This document shows positions 35,141 through 44,311 of a stretch of 64,000 nt of DNA, piece by piece. Both the position numbers and the translations under genes were made by a program. The notes beneath the pieces were generated by a model that made no database searches, was not told where the DNA came from, and saw nothing but the letters and a program-made list of their open reading frames with translations. Within the stretch, counting starts at the first letter, position 1. Each line of letters starts with the position of its first letter. The stretch comes from Saccharospirillum sp043196875. GTDB lineage: Bacteria; Pseudomonadota; Gammaproteobacteria; Pseudomonadales; Natronospirillaceae. Where the stretch lies: positions 186,001-250,000 of the forward strand of contig NZ_JBEBMX010000003.1 of assembly GCF_043196875.1 (NCBI RefSeq), given 5' to 3'.

Positions 35141-35367
35141 ACTTGACCTGTGCTTGCGCAATTGAAGTAAACGGACTGCAGCATTGCGTTAATTACCACA
35201 CAGTCAGGCTTTCACAGCGCGCCTTTATAGACAACCTGGTTATCGGGCGGGTAAGCAGTTAGATGGTGGTGGCTTTACTGTGAGCCCGGCGGCATCCAGC
35301 GGTGGGAGGCCGATAGGAACATCCAGAAATAGATACAGGCTGGGAGTTCGCGACATCTTGCCGCAAT
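35141..35367. other. Intergenic stretch with no recognised feature
   Basis: Between the promoter of the dehydratase gene and the terminator of the tRNA. I see no convincing ORF, tRNA-like fold or repeat. Confidence 0.5.
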
Positions 35368-35398
35368 AAAAAAAGCCGACCCATATGGATCGGCTTTT
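35368..35398 (-). terminator. Intrinsic terminator of tRNA-Ala
   Basis: AGCCGA/TCGGCT arms around the palindrome CCATATGG form a stem with one mismatch; a run of seven A on the plus strand gives the U-tract for leftward transcription, starting 8 nt after the tRNA end. Confidence 0.8.
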
Positions 35399-35405
35399 CA
35401 GTATT

Positions 35406-35481
35406 TGGTGGAGCTAAGCGGGATCGAACCGCTGACCTCCTGCATGCCATGCAGGCGCTCTCCCAGCTGAGCTATAGCCCC
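35406..35481 (-). tRNA. tRNA-Ala (anticodon GGC)
   Basis: The reverse strand folds into a complete 76-nt cloverleaf. It starts GGGGCTATAGCTCAGCTGGG, has the anticodon arm CTGCATGGCATGCAG with anticodon GGC, the T-arm core GGTTCGATCC and an encoded 3' CCA. It is almost identical to E. coli tRNA-Ala(GGC), with C-G replacing T-A pairs in the anticodon stem. It reads Ala codons GCC/GCU. It is transcribed alone from the promoter at 35595-35623. Confidence 0.97.
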
Positions 35482-35594
35482 AATTTTTGCAAGTTCTTGA
35501 GCCTTCGGATTCCAGCTGCACTGCTTCGCAGCATAAAAGCTGTAGCCTCAAGTCTTACGGTGCTTCCAGGTGCTGAGCCCCGAAAACGAAGCGC

Positions 35595-35623
35595 ATATTA
35601 CGGGCGGTGCTTTAGAGTGTCAA
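35595..35623 (-). promoter_or_regulatory. Strong sigma70 promoter of tRNA-Ala
   Basis: Consensus TTGACA (35618-35623) and TAATAT (35595-35600) with exactly 17 nt between them, followed by a GCGC discriminator of the kind found at stringently controlled stable-RNA promoters. The leader to the mature tRNA is about 105 nt. Confidence 0.85.
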
Positions 35624-35671
35624 GCCATTTTTTATAGAAATTTCAACGACTTGGCACCCTACTCTTGCAGA

Positions 35672-38305
35672 TCAGCCTTTCAGGGCTCGTTCCGCCATTT
35701 CGAACACATCGCGCGACAGGTCCGGTGTGCTCAGAATGCTCTTCAGCGCGTTTTGCATCAGGCTGCGGCGCTGGGGTTCGTAACGCTTCCAGTCCGCAAA
35801 CAGAGTGACTAAGCGCGCCGCTATCTGTGGGTTCAGAGCATTCAGTTTGGAGATCATGTCGGCCACCAACTGATAGCCCGCGCCCTCGGCGTCGTGGAAG
35901 CACTCGGTGTTGCCAGCAAAGCCACCGATCACCGAGCGCACCTTGTTCGGGTTTTTCACATCGAAGGCTTCATGTTGCATCAGCGCTTGGATGTCGGCGG
36001 TGGTCACACCCGGCGCAGCGGCCTGCAACGACAACCACTGCTCGACCATCTGGTTATCGCCTTTCCAACGCTCGAAGAAGCTGCTCAGCATCTCGTCCTG
36101 CAAGGCCTGGTCATCGCCGGCCAATACCGCCCGCAAAGCGTTGCTACGGTCGGTCTGGTTACCAGCCTGGCGGTACAGATCAGCAGAGAAATCAAACGCA
36201 GCCTGGTCACCGGCTTTCAGCCAGTACCACAGCGCAACGCCTTGCAGATCGCGGCGACCGGCTTCTTCAGCGTTAAACTCATAGTCGGCGCTGGAAGCCA
36301 GGCTTTCGGTCAGCGAACGCCACAGATCACGGTTGCCGCTGGCAATGCGATCGACCACCTTACGACGCGCCGCGATCAACGCTTCGATGTGAATCTCATC
36401 GACGGCGTCTTTCAAAATGGCGTAGCTCGGCAGGCTGAGCATGCGCGCCCGAATCGCCTGTGACAGCTCGGCATCGCCTGCCACTTGAGAGACGGTGTCC
36501 AAGAGAATGCCTGGAACGGTTAACTCACGACCAGCGCGATGATCTTCCGCCAGACGCAAGATGGTGCGCAGATAGAGTTGCTGCAAAGCATCCCAGCGAT
36601 TAAAACCATTGACGTCGTTACGCGCCAGGAAAGCGAGTTGATCGTCAGCGTAGCCGAAACTCAGCCGCACCGGTGCGGAGAAATCACGCAGCAGGCTCGG
36701 TACGGGTTTTTCGCTCAAGCCGGTGAAGGTGACTGTGGTTTCGGCTTCGGTCAGCGTCAGTACCTGGGTTTCAGGGTTGTAGTCGGCATCCGTTTGGATG
36801 GGTAGATCCTGGCCGTCAGAACCCAACAAGCCCAGTTTCACGGGAATGACAAAAGGTTCTTTTTCATCCTGGCCCGGTGTCGGTGGGCAGCTTTGCGCGA
36901 AGGTCAGGCGGTATTCCCCGGCATCCGCATCGAAGCTGTCTTTGACCGCCAGTCGCGGCGTTCCAGACTGGCTGTACCAACGCTTGAACTGACTCAGATC
37001 ACGGCCGCTGACTTCGGCCATACAGGCAACAAAATCGTCGGTGGTTACCGCCTGCCCATCGAAGCGCTCGAAATACAGATCACTGCCTTTGCGGAAAGCA
37101 TCTGCACCGATCAACGTCTGAATCATCCGCACCACTTCGGCGCCTTTTTCATAGACGGTGGCGGTATAGAAGTTGTTGATTTCGATGTACGACGACGGCC
37201 GTACCGGATGTGCCATAGGGCCATTGTCTTCCGGAAACTGGCGAGCGCGCAGTTCGGTGGCGTCTTCGATGCGCTTAACCGCCCGGTCGTGCATATCGGC
37301 GGTAAATTCGCTGTCGCGGAAGACGGTGAAGCCTTCTTTCAGTGACAGCTGGAACCAGTCGCGGCAGGTGACGCGATTGCCCGACCAGTTGTGGAAGTAT
37401 TCGTGTGCAATGATGGCTTCAATGCGTTCGAAGCTCATATCTTTAGAAGTATCGGCCGTTGCCAATACGGCGGCGCTGTTAAAAATATTCAGGCCTTTAT
37501 TTTCCATGGCGCCCATGTTGAAGAAGTCAGACGCGACGATCATAAACAGATCCAGATCGTATTCGCGGCCAAAGCGTTCTTCATCCCAACGCATGGCTTT
37601 TTTCAACGATTCCAATGCGAAATCAACCTTGTGGGCATTCTGCGGTTCAACAAAAATCCGCAGGCTGACCTCACGGCCGCTGGCAGTGGTAAAGGTATCG
37701 TCCTGGCGCGCCAACTGACCGGCGACCATGGCAAACAGATAGCTCGGCTTGGGGTGCGGGTCATCCCAGACGGCGAAATGACGATCGTCATCCAGTTCGC
37801 CCTCGCCGACCGGGTTACCGTTTGCCAGCAAAACCGGAAAACGCTCTTTATCGGCTTCGATGCGAGTTGTGAACGTTGCCATCACATCCGGGCGGTCCGG
37901 GTAAAAAGTGATCTTGCGGAAACCTTCCGCTTCGCACTGAGTGCAAAACATAGAGCCAGACTGATAAAGCCCTTCCAGCGAGGTATTGTGCTGGGGGTAG
38001 ATGCGGGTACGGGCGCTGAAAACGGCTTCGTCGGCAGCGCAGGTCAGCGTCAGGCTCTCACCTTCCAGACGGTAATCGGCTTCACCCAGCGTTTTGCCGT
38101 CTAAGGTCAGTTCGATGATTTCCTGATCGACACCGTTCAACACCAGATCGCGGCCGCCGGTATTGATGTTCTTGTTCAACTGCAGTTGCGAAGTGACTTC
38201 GGTGTGGTCATCGAAAATGCGTACCGTCAGATCGGTGTGCTTCACCCAAAAGTCCGGTTCCCGGTAGTCTTTCAGGTAGATGGTTTTCGGATCCTGGGTG
38301 CGCAT
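35672..38305 (-). CDS. pepN: Aminopeptidase N
   Basis: Cytosolic M1-family zinc aminopeptidase that removes N-terminal residues from peptides, 877 residues, close to the E. coli length. The exopeptidase motif GAMENKGLNIF and the zinc site HEYFHNWSGNRVTCRDWFQL (HExxH with the downstream Glu in KEGFTVFRD) are intact, and the C-terminal DUF3458 Ig-like and helical domains follow. I start at ATG 38305 (MRTQDPKTIYLKDYREP), the family N-terminus, rather than at the in-frame codon at 38368. The gene lies 64 nt after the DUF2797 gene on the same strand. pepN, DUF2797, yeaC and nadK stay together in pseudomonads as far as I recall. Confidence 0.96.
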   Translation of the reverse strand: MRTQDPKTIYLKDYREPDFWVKHTDLTVRIFDDHTEVTSQLQLNKNINTGGRDLVLNGVDQEIIELTLDGKTLGEADYRLEGESLTLTCAADEAVFSARTRIYPQHNTSLEGLYQSGSMFCTQCEAEGFRKITFYPDRPDVMATFTTRIEADKERFPVLLANGNPVGEGELDDDRHFAVWDDPHPKPSYLFAMVAGQLARQDDTFTTASGREVSLRIFVEPQNAHKVDFALESLKKAMRWDEERFGREYDLDLFMIVASDFFNMGAMENKGLNIFNSAAVLATADTSKDMSFERIEAIIAHEYFHNWSGNRVTCRDWFQLSLKEGFTVFRDSEFTADMHDRAVKRIEDATELRARQFPEDNGPMAHPVRPSSYIEINNFYTATVYEKGAEVVRMIQTLIGADAFRKGSDLYFERFDGQAVTTDDFVACMAEVSGRDLSQFKRWYSQSGTPRLAVKDSFDADAGEYRLTFAQSCPPTPGQDEKEPFVIPVKLGLLGSDGQDLPIQTDADYNPETQVLTLTEAETTVTFTGLSEKPVPSLLRDFSAPVRLSFGYADDQLAFLARNDVNGFNRWDALQQLYLRTILRLAEDHRAGRELTVPGILLDTVSQVAGDAELSQAIRARMLSLPSYAILKDAVDEIHIEALIAARRKVVDRIASGNRDLWRSLTESLASSADYEFNAEEAGRRDLQGVALWYWLKAGDQAAFDFSADLYRQAGNQTDRSNALRAVLAGDDQALQDEMLSSFFERWKGDNQMVEQWLSLQAAAPGVTTADIQALMQHEAFDVKNPNKVRSVIGGFAGNTECFHDAEGAGYQLVADMISKLNALNPQIAARLVTLFADWKRYEPQRRSLMQNALKSILSTPDLSRDVFEMAERALKG

Positions 38306-38369
38306 ATCGGTCTCGCTCTGTAAAAAAAAAATCGGTAATAAAAACACAGGTCGCCAAGATGAGGTCAAA

Positions 38370-39224
38370 TCAGCTCAGCACAACCTCATAGCCGGTGTGA
38401 CGGCGAATATTGATAACACCGGTATCAAGAATCCAATACTGGCCTTTAATGCCCAGCAAAGTCCCTTCCACGATCGCCTGCTTATCAAGATTAAAACTGC
38501 TGACTTTTTCCGGGTATTGCTGCACCGGATAGTCCAGCGACTGGATATCGCCATGGCCGATCAACTGCACCGCCTGAATACCGAATTCACGCTGCACCGC
38601 ATCCAACTCGCTGCGGCACTCGCTGAACAGTTGATCGCGAATCGCCGGTAAATCCAACGGTTCAGCGGTGCCTTTGAGCATGGTGCGCCAGTTGGTTTTG
38701 TCATCGACATGCTGCTTAAAAATCACTTCGAGCAGACCGGCCAGACGGCGCGTGCTGACACGGGCAATAACCATACCCTGAGTCGCGCCCTGGTCGATCC
38801 AGCGGGTGGGAATCTGGTTGCCGCGGGTAATACCGACCTTGATGCCACTGGCATTGGCCAGATAGACATAATGCGCTTGCATGCAGTGCTCTTCGCCCCA
38901 CTCCGGCTCGCGGCAGGTGCCTTCGTGGAAGTGACATTTTTCCGGGCTCATGATGCAGCTGTCGCACTGCGCCAGAGAGATAAAATGCTCATAACAAAAG
39001 CCCTGACCAAAACTCTTGTTGGTCACCTTGCCGCAGTATATACAGTTGATGGTGCCGGTGAACTCCAGCCGCACCGGCTGGCCCAGGCGGTCATTCATAT
39101 CGACTTCAGCGCCACCCAGATGCAGGGTATAACGCACCGGACTGCCGGCCCGGGTAACCATTTTTTCCAGATTGCCGCGGCCGAGTTCTTCGCCGGGCGT
39201 TGGGGCAAACAAATCCTGATTCAT
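38370..39224 (-). CDS. DUF2797 zinc-finger / GIY-YIG-like protein
   Basis: A 284-residue conserved protein of unknown function. It carries many cysteines that look like two zinc-binding clusters: CIYCGK with CYEHF, and CDSCIMSPEKC followed by HFHEGTC. After them HYVYLANASGIKVGITRG resembles the GIY-YIG-like core assigned to DUF2797, followed by TRWIDQGATQGMVIARV. Such a fold would fit nucleic-acid binding or cleavage, but catalysis has not been shown. Its start overlaps the yeaC stop by 4 nt, and pepN follows on the same strand, so yeaC, this gene and possibly pepN form one transcript. Confidence 0.85.
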   Translation of the reverse strand: MNQDLFAPTPGEELGRGNLEKMVTRAGSPVRYTLHLGGAEVDMNDRLGQPVRLEFTGTINCIYCGKVTNKSFGQGFCYEHFISLAQCDSCIMSPEKCHFHEGTCREPEWGEEHCMQAHYVYLANASGIKVGITRGNQIPTRWIDQGATQGMVIARVSTRRLAGLLEVIFKQHVDDKTNWRTMLKGTAEPLDLPAIRDQLFSECRSELDAVQREFGIQAVQLIGHGDIQSLDYPVQQYPEKVSSFNLDKQAIVEGTLLGIKGQYWILDTGVINIRRHTGYEVVLS

Positions 39225-39499
39225 TGCAGGGTGTCTCCGTCGCCCATCATGCGGATGGGTTGAACGTCGTTATCGGCCAGCGGATTTGCCTGGGTGCCGT
39301 CAGGCCGTTCGATATAACCGATGCGTTGGTCTTGCGGAATACCGTTGCGCGCTTCATAAGTCATCAGGGCTTCCAGACATAACGCCTTTTGCTCGCGGCT
39401 TAACAGATCGCCATTCGGCCACTTGCCCAGCTCCACGGCTTCTCTGAGACGTTGGTAAACTTCCGGCGTCAAATTGGCCGCCACCTCTTGAAAGTTCAT
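39221..39499 (-). CDS. yeaC: YeaC family protein (DUF1315)
   Basis: Small soluble protein of 92 residues, family function unknown. The family pattern is visible in MNFQEVAANLTPEVYQRLRE, KWPNGDLLSREQ and LEALMTYEARNGIP, followed by GYIERPDG. ATG 39499 has GGAG 8 nt upstream, whereas the in-frame codon at 39508 is a GTG. It lies 30 nt after nadK and overlaps the next gene by 4 nt, so it is translated within a nadK-yeaC-DUF2797 unit. Confidence 0.88.
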   Translation of the reverse strand: MNFQEVAANLTPEVYQRLREAVELGKWPNGDLLSREQKALCLEALMTYEARNGIPQDQRIGYIERPDGTQANPLADNDVQPIRMMGDGDTLQ

Positions 39500-39529
39500 A
39501 GCGAACACTCCGAATGCTTGAATTGGAAT

Positions 39530-40432
39530 CTAACGACCATCGAGCGGGTTGCCCCAGCCGAGCTTGGTCCGGCAGATTTCATAATAGTTGTGACCCGAAG
39601 GGTGCAGCAGGTGCAACTTGTGCGGGTAACGGTGTAAGTGCAGTTCATCGCCGGCTTCGATGGCCAGATGATGCTGGGCATCGCAGCTGACCTGAGGCGA
39701 TTCCCCCGTCGCCGGACCCACATGAATGCGCAACTGAGCATCGGCCCCGACAACGATCGGTCGATTGCTCAGGCTGTGCGGGAACATCGGCACCAGAATC
39801 ATGGCATCGAGGCTGGGATGCACCAGCGGGCCACCGGCGGACATGGCATAGGCCGTTGACCCCGTCGGCGTCGAGACGATCAGGCCATCCGAACGCTGGC
39901 TGTAGACAAACTGATCATCGATATATAGTTCAAATTCGATCATGCGGATCGACTGACCCGAGTGCAGCACCACATCGTTCAACGCGCAGCCGGAATCCAA
40001 AGCCTTGCCGTCGCGCACCACCTGCGCCTGGAGCAGGAAGCGATCTTCAGCGACATAATCGCCACCGAGCACGGCCAGCACACCGGCTTCCATTTCAAAC
40101 GGCATAATGTCGGTCAGAAAGCCGAGACGCCCGCGGTTGATACCCAACAGCGGCACATCGAATTTGGCCAGGTCACGCGCTGCGCCTAACAGGGTGCCAT
40201 CACCACCGACGACGATGATCAGATCAGCCCATTGGCCCAGTTCATCACGGCTTTTAACTGCGGCGTTCAAACCACCGACCGCTTCGGCCAGGGGTTGATC
40301 AACCGCATAAGTCTTGCCTTCCCGACTGAGCAATTGCGTCAGGCGTTGCACAGTGTGCGCCACGTTGTCACTGCCCAGGCGGCCTACTATGCCGATGGAG
40401 TTGAAAGCAGACGGCGCGGTCGGTTTGGTCAT
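39530..40432 (-). CDS. nadK: NAD kinase
   Basis: ATP-dependent phosphorylation of NAD to NADP, cytosolic, 300 residues. Diagnostic motifs are VVGGDGTLLGAARDL (the GGDG ATP/NAD site), the NRGRLGFLTDI segment, ALNDVVLHSGQ (NE/D motif) and GLIVSTPTGSTAYAMSAGGP, all at the expected spacing. The divergent DUF1853 gene starts 35 nt away, so the promoters of both must overlap. Downstream genes yeaC, DUF2797 and pepN are on the same strand. Confidence 0.96.
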   Translation of the reverse strand: MTKPTAPSAFNSIGIVGRLGSDNVAHTVQRLTQLLSREGKTYAVDQPLAEAVGGLNAAVKSRDELGQWADLIIVVGGDGTLLGAARDLAKFDVPLLGINRGRLGFLTDIMPFEMEAGVLAVLGGDYVAEDRFLLQAQVVRDGKALDSGCALNDVVLHSGQSIRMIEFELYIDDQFVYSQRSDGLIVSTPTGSTAYAMSAGGPLVHPSLDAMILVPMFPHSLSNRPIVVGADAQLRIHVGPATGESPQVSCDAQHHLAIEAGDELHLHRYPHKLHLLHPSGHNYYEICRTKLGWGNPLDGR

Positions 40433-40467
40433 CTAGGCGGCTTCAGTTATCGTCAAAAAGGACGGCA

Positions 40468-41361
40468 ATGATAGCAGACGGAGACCTGGTGAACGAAGCC
40501 GCTGACCACATCTACAGCGCAACCACCCTGGCCGACCTGGACTGGGTGCAGCAGGTTCCGGCGCTGTTATCAGCTGACGAACTCGCTTGGCGCCCTGATT
40601 TTCCGGCGCAGGCCTTGTCTGCGTCACTGCCCGCTGCGGTGCTGCATCAGTTGGAACAGCTGCGCCAGGGTCGCCTCGGCGCCTACTTCGAAGCCTTGGC
40701 CGCAGCGCTGTTAACCGCCAGCGGTCGTTACCGCCTGCTGGCCAGTAATCGCATCATTCAGGCCAAACAACGCACTCTGGGCGAATTGGACCTTTTGCTC
40801 GAAGACCGCTCCAGCGGCGCAATTCTGCACCTGGAACTGGCGCTGAAATTTTATCTGGCAGCGCCGGCCTGCGCTGGCATCGATCCGGCTTGTCATTGGA
40901 TTGGCGCGGGCTTGCGTGATTTTCTGGCGCTCAAAATGCAGCGACTGCATCAACACCAGCGCCGGTTGCCGCAGTTGGCGCGCGAAGCCGACGCCTGGCC
41001 GACCGAACTGCCCTTTCCCGATCGCAGCGAGGTCTGGGTCGTCGGCCGTGGTTTTACGCCTTTCGATCAGCCGCCAGCGACATTAACGCCGCTTTCCCAA
41101 CAAGCCCCTTTGGGACAATGGCTCAGGCTCAGCGAATTCCAGCGCCAGCCATTTCACGGACAGTGGATCAACAAAGCCAACTGGCTCGCCGATACCGCCC
41201 GGGAAGCCGACGCCCCGCCACGCCACCCGCTGCCCAACCAGTTTTTCGGCTGCCTGGGCGATGGCCCACCACAACACTGGTTTGTGGTTCCCGACAACTG
41301 GCCAGCGGCAGCCCAAGCCCGTATTCTTCAGCGTTTTTCAGCTGACAACAGCACGCCTTAA
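40468..41361 (+). CDS. DUF1853 family protein
   Basis: A 297-residue soluble protein of the DUF1853 family; function not established. The characteristic region is LGELDLLLEDRSSGAILHLE followed by LALKFYL, a pattern of acidic residue, E-x-K-like motif (ELALKFYL) and strand order that recalls PD-(D/E)XK-type nuclease folds, and RRLPQLAREADAW further on. AAGGA stands 5-6 nt before the ATG. It leads a rightward run of three closely spaced genes: the YeaD-like gene begins 12 nt after its stop. Confidence 0.8.
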   Translation: MIADGDLVNEAADHIYSATTLADLDWVQQVPALLSADELAWRPDFPAQALSASLPAAVLHQLEQLRQGRLGAYFEALAAALLTASGRYRLLASNRIIQAKQRTLGELDLLLEDRSSGAILHLELALKFYLAAPACAGIDPACHWIGAGLRDFLALKMQRLHQHQRRLPQLAREADAWPTELPFPDRSEVWVVGRGFTPFDQPPATLTPLSQQAPLGQWLRLSEFQRQPFHGQWINKANWLADTAREADAPPRHPLPNQFFGCLGDGPPQHWFVVPDNWPAAAQARILQRFSADNSTP

Positions 41362-41373
41362 GGAGGTAACCGC

Positions 41374-42234
41374 TTGGGCACTACCCTGACTGAAACGAAA
41401 CTGGAATCTGGACTGGTACGGCTGAACATCGAAAATCAGGCTGCCCGCGCCGAGCTGTACACTCAGGGAGCGCATTTAACGGCCTACCAACCTCAAGGCC
41501 AGCCGGACCTGCTCTGGGTATCGGACGCCGAAGCTTATCAAGCTGGCCGCGCCATTCGCGGTGGTATTCCCATTTGCTGGCCCTGGTTTGGCGACCACCC
41601 AAGTGAGCCGACTGCGCCAGCTCACGGCCTGGCACGCACCCGCACCTGGGAATGGGAGTTGCTCGCTGAAAACGATAACCGCACCGACCTGCGTCTGTGG
41701 CTCGACACCGATGGCTCTGACCCAGCGTTTCCCCTTCAGGCCAGAGCTGAACTGCTGGTCAGCGTCGGTGACAGCCTGATCCTGGCGCTGACCACCCAGA
41801 ACCTCAGCAATCAACCATTTCAGTTAAGTCAGGCGCTGCACAGCTATTTTCCCATCACCGATCTGGCAAAAGCCGCGATCGCCGGCTTGGATGGCCAGTT
41901 CTACCACGACAAGCTGACCGGTCAGAGCGCCATCTGGCCGACGAGCTTTAGAGTTGAGCAGGAAATCGATCGCATTGTGCTTGATCGCGGTGACCCACTG
42001 CGACTGAACCGGGGCGACGGCCATATCACCCGCATCAAGCGTCAGGGCAGTCGTTCGGTGGTGGTGTGGAACCCTTGGGTTGAGAAAAGCAAAACACTGT
42101 CGAACTTCAACGACGACGACTACCAACAGATGCTCTGTCTGGAAGCGGCCAACGCCGCCGAGGATGCTCGTTTGCTCAAAGCCGGCCACAGTCATACGCT
42201 GATCTGTGAGATCAGCAGCGAACAGAGTCACTGA
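41374..42234 (+). CDS. D-hexose-6-phosphate mutarotase (YeaD-like aldose epimerase)
   Basis: Predicted to interconvert alpha and beta anomers of glucose-6-phosphate, 286 residues, cytosolic. The galactose-mutarotase-like fold shows AELYTQGAHLTAYQPQGQPD, the RAIRGGIPICWPWFGDHP motif, the APAHGLARTRTWE segment with the catalytic His, LSQALHSYF (second His) and VVVWNPWVEKSKTLSNFND before the catalytic Glu of CLEAAN. The start is TTG 41374 with an excellent AAGGAGGT 6 nt before it. The stop and the next start overlap as TGATG, indicating coupled translation. Confidence 0.9.
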   Translation: MGTTLTETKLESGLVRLNIENQAARAELYTQGAHLTAYQPQGQPDLLWVSDAEAYQAGRAIRGGIPICWPWFGDHPSEPTAPAHGLARTRTWEWELLAENDNRTDLRLWLDTDGSDPAFPLQARAELLVSVGDSLILALTTQNLSNQPFQLSQALHSYFPITDLAKAAIAGLDGQFYHDKLTGQSAIWPTSFRVEQEIDRIVLDRGDPLRLNRGDGHITRIKRQGSRSVVVWNPWVEKSKTLSNFNDDDYQQMLCLEAANAAEDARLLKAGHSHTLICEISSEQSH

Positions 42235-42842
42235 TGCAAAAGCTGGATGTGCCTGCCGGGCTGATGGATGCGGTCGCCAACACCCTGGCCGCCACTCCGG
42301 CCGGCTTAAGCGAGTTCGAACTGATCCAACAGCTGGATCGGGAATACGGCAGTCTCTTCCCCAAACCCAACCTGGGCGACCCGCTGTTGCTGTTCCAGCA
42401 CCACTTTATCCTGATGCACGTGCTCTACCGACTGCAGGAGCAATGGTGGCGAGCCAGCCGTTGCCTGCTCGACATCGGACCGCTGCGCATCGCCATTCGC
42501 CCCATTGGCGAAGGCGCTAACCAACAACTGAGCAGCACTGCCTCACTGCGCGATTACTATCTAAATGGCAATAACCTGAGCCGCGAAACCAGTGACAGCG
42601 TGCAGGATCTATTAGATGGTTTCTGGAAACGCCTGCTCGGCGAAGAACAACGCCCGCAAGCCCTGGCAGAGCTGGGACTGGATGAAACGGCTGATCGCAA
42701 CACCATTCGCAGCCGTTATCGCCAATTGGCTAACGAGCACCATCCCGATAAAGGCGGAGATCCGGAAAAATTTCGGCGTATCCGCGAAGCCTATGAACAG
42801 CTTTTGCCTAAGGCCGGTAAAACGCTTTCCCAAGACCGATAG
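42234..42842 (+). CDS. DnaJ-related protein with C-terminal J-domain
   Basis: A 202-residue putative co-chaperone. Residues 1-130 match the DNAJ-related N-terminal region (GLSEFELIQQLDREYG, LLLFQHHFILMHVLYRLQ), and the last 60 residues form a J-domain with the HPD tripeptide in LANEHHPDKGGDPEKF. The HPD loop stimulates the ATPase of a DnaK-type partner; the N-terminal part may recruit a client. Translational coupling with the mutarotase gene does not by itself imply a shared function. It converges with the DUF2254 gene, 15 nt apart. Confidence 0.88.
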   Translation: MQKLDVPAGLMDAVANTLAATPAGLSEFELIQQLDREYGSLFPKPNLGDPLLLFQHHFILMHVLYRLQEQWWRASRCLLDIGPLRIAIRPIGEGANQQLSSTASLRDYYLNGNNLSRETSDSVQDLLDGFWKRLLGEEQRPQALAELGLDETADRNTIRSRYRQLANEHHPDKGGDPEKFRRIREAYEQLLPKAGKTLSQDR

Positions 42843-42857
42843 ACCGTCGCGCCACGC

Positions 42858-44156
42858 TTAAGACTTATTATTTCCATCCAAGGTCGGTCCAACCACCGCC
42901 TCAAAATCAGCCAGATCATCCTCGTCTTCCACATGAGTTCGGGCACAGCGGCGCAATTTCTGAAGATGCGCCAGCACACTGGCCTGATGCTCATGAGCAT
43001 CAGTGACCGCCGCCAGCGCACAGAGGATCCGTCCCATCTGAATCAACACCGCAGGCGAACGCGTCGCCGATTGGCGAATCTGATTAAAGGCGGTATCGAC
43101 CAACCCGCCGAAATCCTGGGTAGGTGCCAGCAAGCGCAACTGACCATCGTCATCGGCGTACTGAGACGGTGGCTGCACGTTCTGGCAGGCTTTTTCCAGC
43201 GCCGCACCGAGGCGGTTGACTACAGCAATGGCGGTGAAGGTATCGTTGATGCCCGGTGACAACGCTCGAATGGCAATTTCGACCAGTTGGCGAATGGAAT
43301 ATTCCAGGTCGAGTGTGGGTGTGCGCTCCTCCCCTACCACAAAACAAGCGCGCAGCCTGGCAATGTCCTCTTCCGTCGGTGACGAACCACTGAGCACACT
43401 TAAGTGTTCGCCACCGCGCAACAGAAAGTGACCCGGATGACAGTGCAGGCGCAATAACCAATCACGGTCACAGGCCAGCGCAACCAGCTTGGGATATTCA
43501 ATCACCTGAACGTAACCGCGTTGCTGAAGAGAGATGCTTGCCACCGGCTCACCCACCCTCGGTTCTGGCCGTTTTTCAGTCTGGTCGTTATGACGTTCTC
43601 CGGCTCGAGCAATAGCCGCTTCCAGATCGTTAGCCACCTCGGTCACCAAGGTATCGGCGATGATCGATCGCGCCACCTTATGCACATAAAACAACAGCGC
43701 AAACAAACACAATACACTGAGCACCGAGGCGATATTGATCGCCATGTGCGGTAAATCTTCTCCGCTGAGTTCGTCGCTGACGCTGCGCAAGGTAATCAGA
43801 CAAAACACGATGGTGGCGGCAAACAGTCCGATTATCATTTGGATCTGTCGGTCGATCAGAAAATTGCGAATCAGTCGCGGCCCCATCTGGCCCGCCGCCA
43901 AAGACAACACCACCACGGTGATCGACACCACCAGCGACGTCATGGTGATTATGCCCGACAGCAGCGTTGACAGCAGATCGCGCGCCGAGCCCGAGTCGCC
44001 GGAAAACAGCCACCAAGCGTGGTGGCTAATGCCCAGACTGAAATCCCATACCTGCATCGCTATGGCCAGGGCTCCGGACAGCAGTGACATCAAAGCCGGT
44101 AATGCCCATAAACTGGCGCGGATGCGAACAATCAGGTTTTGAATAAAATCTGGCAT
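42858..44156 (-). CDS. DUF2254 family membrane protein
   Basis: A 432-residue inner-membrane protein of unknown function. Four membrane helices cover about residues 15-165 (LWALPALMSLLSGALAIAM, LLSGIITMTSLVVSITVVVL, MIIGLFAATIVFCLITLRSV and a fourth), followed by a large soluble C-terminal domain containing GYVQVIEYPKLVALA, FLLRGGEHLSVLSG and IALRALSPGINDTFTA-like sequence (AIRALSPGINDTFTAIAVVN), the DUF2254 hallmark. ATG 44156 has GGAGGG upstream; the in-frame codon 12 nt earlier is less likely. It may form an ion-conducting or sensing assembly, but that is speculation. Confidence 0.85.
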   Translation of the reverse strand: MPDFIQNLIVRIRASLWALPALMSLLSGALAIAMQVWDFSLGISHHAWWLFSGDSGSARDLLSTLLSGIITMTSLVVSITVVVLSLAAGQMGPRLIRNFLIDRQIQMIIGLFAATIVFCLITLRSVSDELSGEDLPHMAINIASVLSVLCLFALLFYVHKVARSIIADTLVTEVANDLEAAIARAGERHNDQTEKRPEPRVGEPVASISLQQRGYVQVIEYPKLVALACDRDWLLRLHCHPGHFLLRGGEHLSVLSGSSPTEEDIARLRACFVVGEERTPTLDLEYSIRQLVEIAIRALSPGINDTFTAIAVVNRLGAALEKACQNVQPPSQYADDDGQLRLLAPTQDFGGLVDTAFNQIRQSATRSPAVLIQMGRILCALAAVTDAHEHQASVLAHLQKLRRCARTHVEDEDDLADFEAVVGPTLDGNNKS

Positions 44157-44242
44157 AGCGCCCTCCACGCTGTGACATCCGTTATCGTCAAAGTATCACC
44201 AGCCATCACCATTTGGCTCGAACAAGGAGACATGAAAACCAC

Positions 44243-44272
44243 AAAAAAAAGGACGCCACTAAGCGTCCTTTT
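44243..44272 (-). terminator. Intrinsic terminator upstream of the DUF2254 gene
   Basis: GGACGC/GCGTCC (44251-44256 and 44263-44268) with eight A to the left and four T to the right; read leftward it ends the two-gene transcript from 45082. Confidence 0.85.
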
Positions 44273-44311
44273 ACTCAAACTCAATTTTTACCACGGAAAA
44301 CCAAGCCTGGA

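Noticed and set aside
33984..35165. Rightward open frame of about 393 codons opposite the IlvD/Edd gene
   Set aside because: Shadow frame with no family resemblance, while the leftward gene has clear Fe-S dehydratase motifs.
35259..35450. Short leftward ORF overlapping the tRNA-Ala terminator and part of the tRNA
   Set aside because: The tRNA and its terminator explain this sequence.
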